Position numbers and translations under genes: made by a program. Below the pieces are notes generated by a model. That model did not search any database. It was not told the origin of the DNA and saw only the letters and a program-made list of their open reading frames with translations. From Verrucomicrobiaceae bacterium (GTDB lineage: Bacteria; Verrucomicrobiota; Verrucomicrobiia; Verrucomicrobiales; Verrucomicrobiaceae): DNA of 64,000 nucleotides. Shown here piece by piece: positions 45,078-53,509 of the stretch; the first letter of the stretch is position 1, and the number at the start of each line of letters is the position of its first letter. Where the stretch lies: assembly GCA_024232965.1 (NCBI GenBank), contig JACKQF010000003.1:310001-374000 (forward strand), read 5' to 3'.

Positions 45078-47192
45078 TTACTGGACAAAGACGAACTCGC
45101 GGGCGTTGAAGAGGACCCAGCTGACATCAGCAGTGGTGAGTCCGGCGGCGAGGCTGCTCTTGGCCTCCGCCATCTCCTCGGTGGTGGGGTTGCGGCTCAG
45201 GAAGCTGACATAGAGTGCCTGGATCTGGGCCTCGGGGCTGGCCTGCCCATTCGCCGTGGCGAGCGCGACGGAGCGTGGGTTTTGCAGCACGTGCTGGGCC
45301 TCTCCGTTCATCAGCATGAGGACTTGGGGGATGCTGCCTTCCTCCGTGTTGCTATCGGCAATCTGGCGGTCGGACTGGCCGAACATGCGCAGGAAGTGAT
45401 CGTCGCGCTCGGGTTGGGGCAGCTCCGATGCTCTGGCCAGGACGAGGCCGTCGAGTGTCTCGGGCCGGGTGAATTCAGGCTCGCCCTCTTCGGACTCCGT
45501 CGCGGCAGCCGGGCGGCGCATGCCTTTTTTGCCCTTTTTGCCTTTGCCTCCTCCGGCGTTCTTTCCGGCGCTGACGGCGGCGGTCAAGCGAGCGCGCGCT
45601 TCGTCGGGCGTCATCTTTTCCAGATTGATGTTCATGACGCTGGAGTATTCCGCAGCGCGCTTGAGTTTGAATTGGTCCACCTTCTCGCCGATGGCGAGCG
45701 TGACGCAGGAGTCCCAGGCTTGCTCCGCAGTCATGCGGCGGAGGATCGGGCCGGGGAAGTAATAGGGCTCGCCGGGGTTGATCTCTGCCGTCACCGCTTC
45801 GCGCTGGTAAGTCTCGGTGTTGGCCAGCAGTCGGAGAAAGGCGCGCAGGTCAAAGTTCAGGCGCTTCATCTCCGAGGCAAGGTGGTGCAGCAGGGCAGGA
45901 TTGCTGGCGGCATTGGGATCATCCAGATCGGTGATGGGCTCTTTGACCCCAACCCCAAAGATCATCTTCCACATGCGATTGGCGATGGTCATCGCAAAGC
46001 GTGGATTGTCGGGGCTGGTCATCCAGTGGGCAAAAATCTCGCGGTAACCGGCCTCGGTATTCTTCGCGGCCAGCGCGCGGTTGCTTTCCTGGTAAAGGCG
46101 TGTGCGCTCGTCGTCACGGCTCCAGGTGATCAGCTTCGGCGCGACGGAGTCCCCAGGCTTGCCGTCTTTGTATTTGTAATCATCTGGCAGCGCTACCTCG
46201 TTGGAGGAGGTATCCACCACGTTCATGCCATTGATCTGCAGCACGCGCTTGGCACGTTGCAGGACTTGGCGGGGGAACTCATCCTTCATGCCGGCCAGGA
46301 GGCGGCGGCTGGCGGCGGGGTTGTAGGTATCCGTCGCGCCAAAGAAGGCCGCCATCTGGTAGAACTGGTGTTGGGTCCAGTCGGCAAAGGGGTGGTCATG
46401 GCACTGCGCGCAGGCGACATTGGCACCCAGAAAGGTCGTCATGGTGATGCTCAGATTGTCCAGCCGCATGCCCTTATCGCGCAGCAGGTAACCCGTCGCG
46501 CCGTTCTCCAGCAGCTTGCCGTCGGCGGTCATCATGTCATAGACGATCTTGTCCCAGCCGCGATTCTCGGCGATCTGGTTTTTGAGCCACTCTTCATAGG
46601 TGAAGAAGCGGGCCTTCTGGGCCTCATCCGCGATGCGCAACATGTCGCCGAAGTAGTTGAAGAGGCGGGAGGTCATTCCTTCGCCCTTCACCAGGGAGTC
46701 GATGACCTTGGCGCGCTTTGAGGAGCTGGTGTCGGAGAGAAAACGGATCGTCTCCTCGCGGGTCGGGATGCGACCGGCCAGATCCAAATACACGCGGCGG
46801 ATGAATTGCTCATCACTGGCCAGGGCGTTGGGCTTTTGTCCGGCCTTGGTGAGGCCAGCGAGCACCAGGCGATCAATCACTGCGGCAGCTTGGGCCACGT
46901 TCGGGTCAGCAGGGATTCCCAGTCCGTCCACCTTAAGGGACTTGGCCAGCGTTTGGTCCTCGGGCGACATGCGATCCAGGGCGATGCGATGGACAAAGCC
47001 ATTGCGTGCCTGGAGAAAGATATTGCCGTCCTCGATCCCGCGAAAGGTGGCCTCCAGCGGTCGGCCCTGGGTATCGTGCCAGACGCGGAAGTTGGTATTA
47101 CCATCGGGAGCAACCGTCGTTGGCTCAGCCGCATGGAGCGCGGGCATGGCGATGAGTCCGAGGACGCTGGCAAGAAGGACGCGCGTTTTCAT
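45078..47192 (-). CDS. SHD1-like, DUF1549 and DUF1553 domain protein
   Basis: A 704-residue exported protein (signal peptide MKTRVLLASVLGLIAMPALHA). In place of the usual PSCyt1 cytochrome, residues about 33-85 form an SHD1-like domain ('FRVWHDTQGRPLEATFRGIEDG', 'ALDRMSPEDQ'). DUF1549 follows (about 100-310) with 'RRVYLDLAGRIPT' and a heme-like 'CAQCHDHPF', and DUF1553 closes the protein ('NPRFAMTIANRMWKMIFG'). A Lys/Gly-rich insert ('GGGKGKKGKKGMRR') lies near residue 555. Smaller than the first PSD1 protein and without discoidin-like segments. It precedes the DUF1501 gene and should be co-expressed with it. Confidence 0.87.
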   Translation of the reverse strand: MKTRVLLASVLGLIAMPALHAAEPTTVAPDGNTNFRVWHDTQGRPLEATFRGIEDGNIFLQARNGFVHRIALDRMSPEDQTLAKSLKVDGLGIPADPNVAQAAAVIDRLVLAGLTKAGQKPNALASDEQFIRRVYLDLAGRIPTREETIRFLSDTSSSKRAKVIDSLVKGEGMTSRLFNYFGDMLRIADEAQKARFFTYEEWLKNQIAENRGWDKIVYDMMTADGKLLENGATGYLLRDKGMRLDNLSITMTTFLGANVACAQCHDHPFADWTQHQFYQMAAFFGATDTYNPAASRRLLAGMKDEFPRQVLQRAKRVLQINGMNVVDTSSNEVALPDDYKYKDGKPGDSVAPKLITWSRDDERTRLYQESNRALAAKNTEAGYREIFAHWMTSPDNPRFAMTIANRMWKMIFGVGVKEPITDLDDPNAASNPALLHHLASEMKRLNFDLRAFLRLLANTETYQREAVTAEINPGEPYYFPGPILRRMTAEQAWDSCVTLAIGEKVDQFKLKRAAEYSSVMNINLEKMTPDEARARLTAAVSAGKNAGGGKGKKGKKGMRRPAAATESEEGEPEFTRPETLDGLVLARASELPQPERDDHFLRMFGQSDRQIADSNTEEGSIPQVLMLMNGEAQHVLQNPRSVALATANGQASPEAQIQALYVSFLSRNPTTEEMAEAKSSLAAGLTTADVSWVLFNAREFVFVQ

Positions 47193-47409
47193 AGAGGATG
47201 GCGGGGTAGGGGACGTGGGCCGTGTAACCCGGCGCAGTGTAAACGGTTGCGCTACTTACTGCTTTCGCTGATTTTTTGACCTTTCTGATCGGGGGGTGAA
47301 CGATTGCCTGGGCCTTGTGGTCCAAACCTGAGTGTGTTTTGGAATTGTCAGGGATGGACGCACGCCGTAGTCTCGCAGTCCTGTCGGTGGTCTTTTAACC
47401 TCTCTTATT

Positions 47410-48390
47410 ATGAATCGAATTCTTGTGACCCTGTGTGTGCTCTTATTTGCAGCGGCGGTGACCACTGCGGGCTGGCTGCTGGCAAGGCCTGATCCTTCGG
47501 CGAAAAAGATCGCGGCTCTGGAGGTGGCCTTGCAAGAGGCGAACAGCGAGGTGGCGAAGCTGAAGGAGGAGCTGGCCAAAAAGCCCGTGGCGTCGTTGCC
47601 GACATCGGGTCCGTCCAAGGGGGCGGCGGGCCAGACGGCGGGTGCGCCCACAGTGGATGATCCATCGGGACCAGCCGGGAAGACGGCGAAGCCTTCCGCT
47701 GGGGAGGCGATGCGCAATATGTTCAGGGACCCAGGGATGCGGGCGCTGGTGGAGCAGCAGCAACTGGCGCAGATCGAGATGCTCTACGGGCGTCTCTTTG
47801 ATCAATTGGGACTGACCCCGGAGGAGAAGGCGAACTTCAAGAATCTGCTGGGTGAGCGCACCAAGGCGCAGATGGAACTGGGGCTGAAGCTGATGGATCC
47901 GAACCTAACACCAGCAAAACGCAAGGAGCTGGCGGAAGGCTACAAGGCCTACCAAGCGGAGTCGGACAAGGCGATCGAGGCCTTTCTGAACAACAAGGAA
48001 GATTACACGCTCTTTAAGCGGTGGGAAGGCACGGCGGGGGAACGCACCAAGATCGATATGGCGGGTCGGTCCCAGTTTGCCGCGATCAACCAGCCGCTGA
48101 CTCCGCAACAGGAGGAGCAACTGATCGATGCGATGATCGTGGCCCGTCAGGAAACGCCTGGGATCGTGAACACGCAGGACCCGACGGCGATGGATGTGAA
48201 CCGCATGGACGACTCCTTTGTGGACCAGCAAATGAAGGCCATGGAGGCCGCCGATGCCGCCGCCCTGGAGCGCGCCCGTGCCTTCCTGACCCCGGAACAA
48301 TTGCAGGCCTTTGCGAAGATGAACGAGCAGTTCCGCGTGATGGCCCAGGCCGGCCTCAAGGCCTCCGTGGCGATGTTTGGGAAGAAGTAG
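47410..48390 (+). CDS. Secreted coiled-coil protein of unknown function
   Basis: A 326-residue protein with a signal anchor ('MNRILVTLCVLLFAAAVTTAGWLLA'), a short heptad-type coiled coil ('KIAALEVALQEANSEVAKLKEELAK', in parts; about 32-56), a Pro/Ala/Gly linker and a helical, charged remainder. 'GLTPEEKANFKNLL' and 'LTPEQLQAFAKMNEQF' look like repeated helical units of the kind in periplasmic CpxP/Spy-like proteins, but this is only a loose impression. It is divergent from the second PSD1 operon, with 217 bases between starts. Confidence 0.65.
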   Translation: MNRILVTLCVLLFAAAVTTAGWLLARPDPSAKKIAALEVALQEANSEVAKLKEELAKKPVASLPTSGPSKGAAGQTAGAPTVDDPSGPAGKTAKPSAGEAMRNMFRDPGMRALVEQQQLAQIEMLYGRLFDQLGLTPEEKANFKNLLGERTKAQMELGLKLMDPNLTPAKRKELAEGYKAYQAESDKAIEAFLNNKEDYTLFKRWEGTAGERTKIDMAGRSQFAAINQPLTPQQEEQLIDAMIVARQETPGIVNTQDPTAMDVNRMDDSFVDQQMKAMEAADAAALERARAFLTPEQLQAFAKMNEQFRVMAQAGLKASVAMFGKK

Positions 48391-48401
48391 GTGGGGCGGT
48401 G

Positions 48402-48437
48402 GAGTGATGGAGTGATGGAGTGATGGAGTGATGGAGT
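48402..48437. repeat. Tandem repeat of GAGTGATG, 4.5 copies
   Basis: The unit GAGTGATG occurs four times without change (48402-48433) and then as GAGT, 11 bases after the stop of the secreted coiled-coil gene. Its complement would encode runs of 'HHSITPSL' if misread as a gene, which is a sign of a non-coding repeat and not a protein. The spacer 48391-48721 otherwise holds a pyrimidine-rich tract (48461-48497) and the aspS terminator; I see no gene in it. Confidence 0.85.
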
Positions 48438-48685
48438 TTGGGACGGGGTTTGGGCTTGTGCTTCTTCTCGTGCTCGTTCCTCGTCGTCGAGATGAGGATG
48501 GCACTCGAGTGAAGGCTGTAGCTGGGCTTTGTGAGCCCGGGCCATCGGGCTGCAAATGGGAACGCATAAGTAAGCATCTTTGCGATCTCTGCGTTCTTTT
48601 GCGGACAATGGCATCCCCGAATCCCAGATCAGGAATGTCCAAGACGGCCGCGGGTTGGTGCTGCTGTATTTCGGCTGCAGTAAAG

Positions 48686-48712
48686 AAAAAGGGCGACCAT
48701 TGCTGGTCGCCC
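48686..48712 (-). terminator. Rho-independent terminator of aspS
   Basis: A perfect 9-bp stem (GGGCGACCA / TGGTCGCCC, 48691-48699 with 48704-48712) with a four-base loop is followed on the minus strand by five T (48686-48690). It begins 10 bases after the aspS stop codon. Confidence 0.9.
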
Positions 48713-48721
48713 CGGTGAGTC

Positions 48722-50548
48722 TTACTTGGCCTCTTCGCCTTCTTTGGGCTTGGGCTTGAAGGTGCTCTGGATGTAGAGCTCGCGGAGCTGCTTGAAGTCC
48801 ACGCTGGTGGGGCTGTCGGTCATGAGATCGCAGGCCTTGTTGTTCTTGGGGAAGGCGATCACTTCGCGGATGCTGTCCTCGCCACAAGCCAGCATGGCGA
48901 TGCGGTCCAAACCGAGCGCGAGTCCGCCGTGCGGAGGGGCACCGAAGCGGAAGGCGTCGAGAATGTGGCCGAACTTGTGCGCCTTCTCCTCTTCGGTGAC
49001 GCCGAGGACGGTGAACATCTTGGACTGCAGGTCGCCTTCATGAATACGGATGGAGCCGCCGCCGAGTTCGTAGCCGTTGAGAACGACGTCATAGGCTTCA
49101 GCACGCACCTTGCCGTATTCGCCAGCTTCCATGAGCGGAATGTCTTCCGTCTTCGGGCGGGTGAAGGGGTGGTGCACGGCGACCCAGGCCTGATCTTCGG
49201 GGCTGTAGGCGAGCAGGGGGAAGTCGACGACCCAGAGGAAGTTCAGCGCGGTGCTGCCTTCCACGAGCTTCTGCATGTTGGCGATTTCGATGCGCACACG
49301 GCCGAGGATGTTGCAGGCATCATCCCAAGTGCCGGCATAAAAGAAGACGATGTCGTTCTCCTCAATGCCCAACTTGGCAATCAGGGCCTGCTGCTCGTCT
49401 TCACCAAAGAACTTCCACAGGGGGCTCTTGTACTCGAGCACGCCTTCCGCATTGCGCTCGACCTTGATGAAGGCGAGTTGCTTGACCTTCATCCCCGCCT
49501 CGATGGCGAGTTCGTTGAGGCGGATCATCTGACCGGTGGTGATGCCCGCAAAGCCTTTGGCATTGATGGCACGCACGACGCCGCCGCCATCGATGGTGCT
49601 CTTGAAGATCTTGAAGCCGGAGTTTTCAAACACGTCCTTCATGTCCGTGATCTCGAGTCCGTAGCGCGTGTCAGGCTTGTCGCTGCCGTATTTGTCCAGC
49701 GCGTCCTGGTAAGTCATGCGCGGGAAGGGCAGGGGCACATCGATGCCCTTGGCTGCCTTAAACATGGAGGCGAGTAGGCCCTCCACCATGCCGATGATGT
49801 CGTTTTGCGTGATGAAGCTGGCCTCGATATCGATCTGTGTGAACTCGGGCTGGCGATCGGCGCGCAAGTCTTCATCGCGGAAGCAGCGGGCGATCTGGAA
49901 GTAACGCTCCAGCCCCGCCACCATCAGCAACTGCTTGTACTGTTGCGGTGCCTGTGGCAGCGCAAAGAACTTGCTGGGGCTGAGACGTGCCGGGACCAAG
50001 AAGTCGCGTGCACCTTCAGGCGTGGGGTTGGAGAGGATGGGGGTTTCGACTTCGATGAAGCCTTGGCCATCCAGGTAGTTGCGCGCAGCGTTGGTGATGC
50101 GGTGACGCGTGCGGATGTTCCGCGTCATGCGATCGCGGCGCAGGTCCAGGTAGCGATACTTCATCCGCAGGTCTTCGTTGGAAAGCTCGCGGTCGAGCTG
50201 GAAGGGCAGAACGTCGGCCTTGTTCAGGACTTTGAACTCGGTGGCGACGATTTCGATATCGCCGGTGGCCAGCTTGGAGTTCTCTGTGCCTGCCAGACGC
50301 GCGGATACGACGCCCGTGACTTGGAGCACATCCTCATCGCGCAACTCGTGGCTCTTGGCTGCGATCTCTGCATTCTCTTCAGGGCGGAAGACGACCTGTG
50401 TCAGGCCTTCGCGGTCGCGGAGGTCAATGAAGATCACGCCACCGTGGTCGCGTGCAGAATTGACCCATCCGGACAAGGTGACAGTCTGGCCAATGTGTTC
50501 TTTGCGGAGTTGATCGCAGAGGTGGGAGCGGAACGGGTTGGGAATCAT
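48722..50548 (-). CDS. aspS: Aspartyl-tRNA synthetase
   Basis: A 608-residue bacterial-type class IIb synthetase. The N-terminal OB-fold anticodon domain ('TVTLSGWVNSARDHGGVIFIDLRD') is followed by class II motif 1, motif 2 'IARCFRDEDLRADRQPEFTQID', the GAD insertion domain (about 300-420) and motif 3 'GLALGLDRIAML'. Length agrees with bacterial AspRS (about 590). Whether it charges tRNA-Asp only or also tRNA-Asn cannot be decided here. ATG 50548 is chosen over upstream codons because the family starts at this point. Confidence 0.96.
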   Translation of the reverse strand: MIPNPFRSHLCDQLRKEHIGQTVTLSGWVNSARDHGGVIFIDLRDREGLTQVVFRPEENAEIAAKSHELRDEDVLQVTGVVSARLAGTENSKLATGDIEIVATEFKVLNKADVLPFQLDRELSNEDLRMKYRYLDLRRDRMTRNIRTRHRITNAARNYLDGQGFIEVETPILSNPTPEGARDFLVPARLSPSKFFALPQAPQQYKQLLMVAGLERYFQIARCFRDEDLRADRQPEFTQIDIEASFITQNDIIGMVEGLLASMFKAAKGIDVPLPFPRMTYQDALDKYGSDKPDTRYGLEITDMKDVFENSGFKIFKSTIDGGGVVRAINAKGFAGITTGQMIRLNELAIEAGMKVKQLAFIKVERNAEGVLEYKSPLWKFFGEDEQQALIAKLGIEENDIVFFYAGTWDDACNILGRVRIEIANMQKLVEGSTALNFLWVVDFPLLAYSPEDQAWVAVHHPFTRPKTEDIPLMEAGEYGKVRAEAYDVVLNGYELGGGSIRIHEGDLQSKMFTVLGVTEEEKAHKFGHILDAFRFGAPPHGGLALGLDRIAMLACGEDSIREVIAFPKNNKACDLMTDSPTSVDFKQLRELYIQSTFKPKPKEGEEAK

Positions 50549-50625
50549 GGATGAGTTTGAGGGGAAATGAAGCCGACTAGAATCGGGAGAATCCGCCGCT
50601 GCGCAAGCGAGACGTTTGTGCGGCA

Positions 50626-51990
50626 TCAACGGTTGGGCAGATGCACGATCCCTGCGCCGACTTGGCTGCTGGCGGCATTCACCGGCTTGGCGTTCTGCGT
50701 CAGGATCTTCTGAATGTCCTGCGCCTTGTAGCCGCGCGCCAAGAGGGTGGCGACGACCCCACTGGTGATGGCCGTGGCCTGGGAGGTGCCGCTGCCGATG
50801 ACCATTTGGTTGTTCGGATAAGCGGAGACGACGCCGACGCCGGGGGCGGAGATGACGAGGTTTTCGCCCGAATTGGAGAAGTAGGCCTGCACGCCTTTGG
50901 CATCGACCGCGCCGACGCTGATCACGCCCGGGATGCCCGCTGGAAAGGAGAGTCGGTCCATTTGCTCGTTCCCAGCAGCGGCGACGACGACGACGTTGTG
51001 GCTGATGGCATACTCGACCGCGCGCCGCAGCATGAGCGGATCCTGCATGGCGCCGAGGCTGATGTTGATGACCTGCGCGCCCTCATCCACCGCACGCATG
51101 ATGCCATCGGAAACCAGCGCGGTATTGCTGACACCCTTCGAGTCGGTGACGCGGATATCCATCAGACTGACCCCGGGGGCGACGCCATCCGCAGGCTCCT
51201 GACCGCCGCCAATCAAAGAAGCCATGGCGGTGCCGTGACCATCCAGAGCGCTGCCATCGCCGACCAAATCGATGTGCTTTAGCTGGCTGGATCCAAAGGT
51301 GGAGTGGTCGCCAACGCCGGAGTCGATCACGGCGACGTTGACGCCTTTGCCCCACTTGGTGCGGTCACCGGTCGCGCCGATGCTGGCCAGGGCGGTGTCA
51401 TCAAAGGCAGCGGTGCCACCGGCATTCGCGGTGTCTTTGGTGGGCTCGGCGGGCAGACCGGGGACACGCGCCACGTAGTTCAGTCCCACGTTTTCGTAGT
51501 CGCCAGGGTGCTCCGCCACGTCTTTGAGCAGGCCTTCGAGGTCCGTGAACTTAACCCTCGCTGTGAGGAGTCTCGAATCGGAGGAAATGGGACGCAGTCC
51601 GTAGAAGGATGCGCGGGTGTTGAATGCCGCCAGCGCCTGGGCGTCCTTGAAGGTCAGCAGCACCTCGCCCTTGACCACATCGGAGCGCTGGAGGCCTTTG
51701 CTCAAGGCGTCGCGCATGGAGTCAGTCGCTGATTTCAGAGCGCTGGTGGATGACGGGGCGGTTTCCTCGGCAGGGGCGGTGTCGGAGGACTTGCCTGGCG
51801 TTTTTTTGGCCGCGCCAGCATTTGAGGCAGACTTTGCCGCAACCGGACGCTGAACCATAGCGGGTGGCTCGGCGGGTGAATCTGCCAGCTCAACGCCAAG
51901 CCAGATCACGGCTAGGACAGACAGCGCAATGCTGCCCACCAAGATCCAGTTCAAGCCTTTGTCCCGCATGGTCGCAAACATAGCTGACAT
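50626..51990 (-). CDS. Membrane-anchored subtilisin-like serine protease
   Basis: A 454-residue S8 protease. One transmembrane helix near the N-terminus ('NWILVGSIALSVLAVIWLGV', about 14-33) would place the rest outside the cytoplasm. A low-complexity Ala/Pro/Ser linker and a small domain (about 100-170, 'GEVLLTFKDAQALAAFNTR') follow, the latter resembling an I9-type propeptide. The catalytic triad is Asp in 'VAVIDSGVG', His in 'LDGHGTAMASL' and Ser in 'GSGTSQATAITSG', with oxyanion Asn in 'AAAGNEQ'. The frame is open far upstream, but that part is antisense to the next gene; starts at 51990, 51981 or 51969 are all possible. Substrate unknown. Confidence 0.88.
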   Translation of the reverse strand: MSAMFATMRDKGLNWILVGSIALSVLAVIWLGVELADSPAEPPAMVQRPVAAKSASNAGAAKKTPGKSSDTAPAEETAPSSTSALKSATDSMRDALSKGLQRSDVVKGEVLLTFKDAQALAAFNTRASFYGLRPISSDSRLLTARVKFTDLEGLLKDVAEHPGDYENVGLNYVARVPGLPAEPTKDTANAGGTAAFDDTALASIGATGDRTKWGKGVNVAVIDSGVGDHSTFGSSQLKHIDLVGDGSALDGHGTAMASLIGGGQEPADGVAPGVSLMDIRVTDSKGVSNTALVSDGIMRAVDEGAQVINISLGAMQDPLMLRRAVEYAISHNVVVVAAAGNEQMDRLSFPAGIPGVISVGAVDAKGVQAYFSNSGENLVISAPGVGVVSAYPNNQMVIGSGTSQATAITSGVVATLLARGYKAQDIQKILTQNAKPVNAASSQVGAGIVHLPNR

Positions 51991-52057
51991 TGGGTCAATT
52001 GCACCGCTCAAATTTCGTGCTTCCACTCCATTGGGCGATAGGCTAAAAGAAGCGACC

Positions 52058-53107
52058 ATGAAATCCCGTCTCGCTCCCTTGTGCCTGATGACCCTCCTTT
52101 CCACTGCGCTTTCCGCCCAGGCGCAGACGGCCGATCCAGTGCCGGAGATCCCCATTCCGTCGGCTCCTGTCCTGACTCCAGAACAGGTCAAGAACATCAC
52201 CACGCAGTTGAAGGAGCTTGAGGCGCAAATCCAGCGGATGCGCGGGGATAATCTCGCCGCAATCCTGCAAAAACTGCGCACGGCAGCCGGTAGCAACGCC
52301 GCTGCCATGGCACTGTACGAGGACTGCGAAAAGCTGGTGAACATTGAGCGTAAAGACGTCGCCCGGGATGAAGCCAAACGCGCCGAAGAACGGATCGAGC
52401 GCAATGCCGACCGTCGCAGTGCCGACGCTGATGAGGTGAAACAAAACGGTGATATGGCGACAGCCATCCGGATTCAGCTCCAGTATTTGATCCTGACGCT
52501 CGAAGCCCACGAGGCCAATGACCCAGCGAAGATGATCCCGAAACTCCAGGCCTATGTGCAGGAGCTCGTGGGCCAAGCGGACAAGCTGCGTGGCCGCTCG
52601 CTCGGCTTTTTAGGGGCGGGCTTTGGCGGTGGTGGTGGCGGAGGTCGAGGCGGCCAAGGTGGCGGTGCGGTGGGCGTGGGTGGAGGCCGCAATATTTTTG
52701 TCGAGGCCTTTCAGCTTCAGCGCTTTCTGACAGTAGAAGATTGGACCAACCAGCCGACGGATTTTTCGGGCATGTGGAATCGCACCATCTTCCCTGTGAT
52801 CGAGAAGGAGAAGAAAGAGGATCTGCCAGCGCAATGGGATCTGCGGATCAATTCAGAAGGGGCCTTCCGCAAGGGCTGCATGCCTGAACCTGAGTATCTG
52901 CTCTGGGTCCAGAATGAACTACCCGCACTGCGCTGGGAGCGCGCCGAACACCTCTATGAGCACGGCCCCTCTGCCATCAACGCCATGGCTGACATGTTGA
53001 AAGTGGTAAAAGAAAACCCAGGTCACGCCGACGCACCCAAGTGGCTCAAAACCCTGCGCGAATTGGTCGGTGCCGCTGGCGGAGCGGGCGCGGCCACAGC
53101 TCCCTGA
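52058..53107 (+). CDS. Secreted helical protein with glycine-rich segment
   Basis: A 349-residue exported protein (signal peptide MKSRLAPLCLMTLLSTALSAQA). Residues about 40-185 are mostly helical and charged, with coiled-coil character ('EQVKNITTQLKELEAQIQRM'). A striking Gly-rich stretch follows (about 187-212, 'GFGGGGGGGRGGQGGGAVG'), then a C-terminal region with 'FSGMWNRTIFPVIEKE'. I recognise no known family. It is divergent from the subtilase gene, whose start is only 67 bases away, and a cupin gene follows 10 bases downstream. Confidence 0.65.
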   Translation: MKSRLAPLCLMTLLSTALSAQAQTADPVPEIPIPSAPVLTPEQVKNITTQLKELEAQIQRMRGDNLAAILQKLRTAAGSNAAAMALYEDCEKLVNIERKDVARDEAKRAEERIERNADRRSADADEVKQNGDMATAIRIQLQYLILTLEAHEANDPAKMIPKLQAYVQELVGQADKLRGRSLGFLGAGFGGGGGGGRGGQGGGAVGVGGGRNIFVEAFQLQRFLTVEDWTNQPTDFSGMWNRTIFPVIEKEKKEDLPAQWDLRINSEGAFRKGCMPEPEYLLWVQNELPALRWERAEHLYEHGPSAINAMADMLKVVKENPGHADAPKWLKTLRELVGAAGGAGAATAP

Positions 53108-53117
53108 TTTGCCCCGA

Positions 53118-53474
53118 ATGATCGTTCGATCCATCGATACCCAAGCGCCGTTCACCACCAAGGACGGCTCGACCATTCGCAGCATCCTCGATGCCGCGAA
53201 CGCCCCTGTACAGAACCAAAGCCTCGCCGAGGCCGCAATCCCAGCCGGAGGTGCCACACAAAGGCACTACCACAAGGTGAGCGAGGAGTTTTACTTCATC
53301 CTCGAAGGCAAAGGCACCATGGAGATCGACGGAGAAACCCAACCTATCCAACCCGGCGACGGCATTCTCATCCCACCCGGAGCCTGGCACCAAATCACCG
53401 CCACCAGCGGAGCCCTCCGCCTCCTCTGCTGCTGCGCCCCGCCGTATTCGCACGAGGATACGTTCTTTGCATGA
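53118..53474 (+). CDS. Single-domain cupin protein
   Basis: A 118-residue protein with a complete cupin barrel. Motif 1 'RHYHKVSEEFYFILEGKG' supplies two His and one Glu for a metal ion; motif 2 'PGDGILIPPGAWHQI' supplies the third His. Single-domain cupins of this size include mannose-6-phosphate isomerase-like and sugar-binding regulators; the reaction cannot be read. It is probably co-transcribed with the secreted helical protein upstream (10-base gap). Confidence 0.85.
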   Translation: MIVRSIDTQAPFTTKDGSTIRSILDAANAPVQNQSLAEAAIPAGGATQRHYHKVSEEFYFILEGKGTMEIDGETQPIQPGDGILIPPGAWHQITATSGALRLLCCCAPPYSHEDTFFA

Positions 53475-53509
53475 GCAGGGGCGATCACCCATGAACCCGC
53501 CTTACGCGG

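Noticed and set aside
44742..46721. A 659-codon open frame on the plus strand
   Set aside because: It lies opposite the DUF1501 and DUF1549/DUF1553 genes, whose minus-strand products match known families along their full length; the plus translation has no family-like motif.
48147..48887. Minus-strand frames rich in 'HHSITPSL' around 48150-48890
   Set aside because: The repeats are the complement of the GAGTGATG tandem; such translations are artefacts of a non-coding repeat.
51991..52467. N-terminal extension of the subtilase frame by about 160 codons
   Set aside because: The extension is antisense to the secreted protein gene at 52058 and low in complexity; the membrane anchor near 51990 is a better start.
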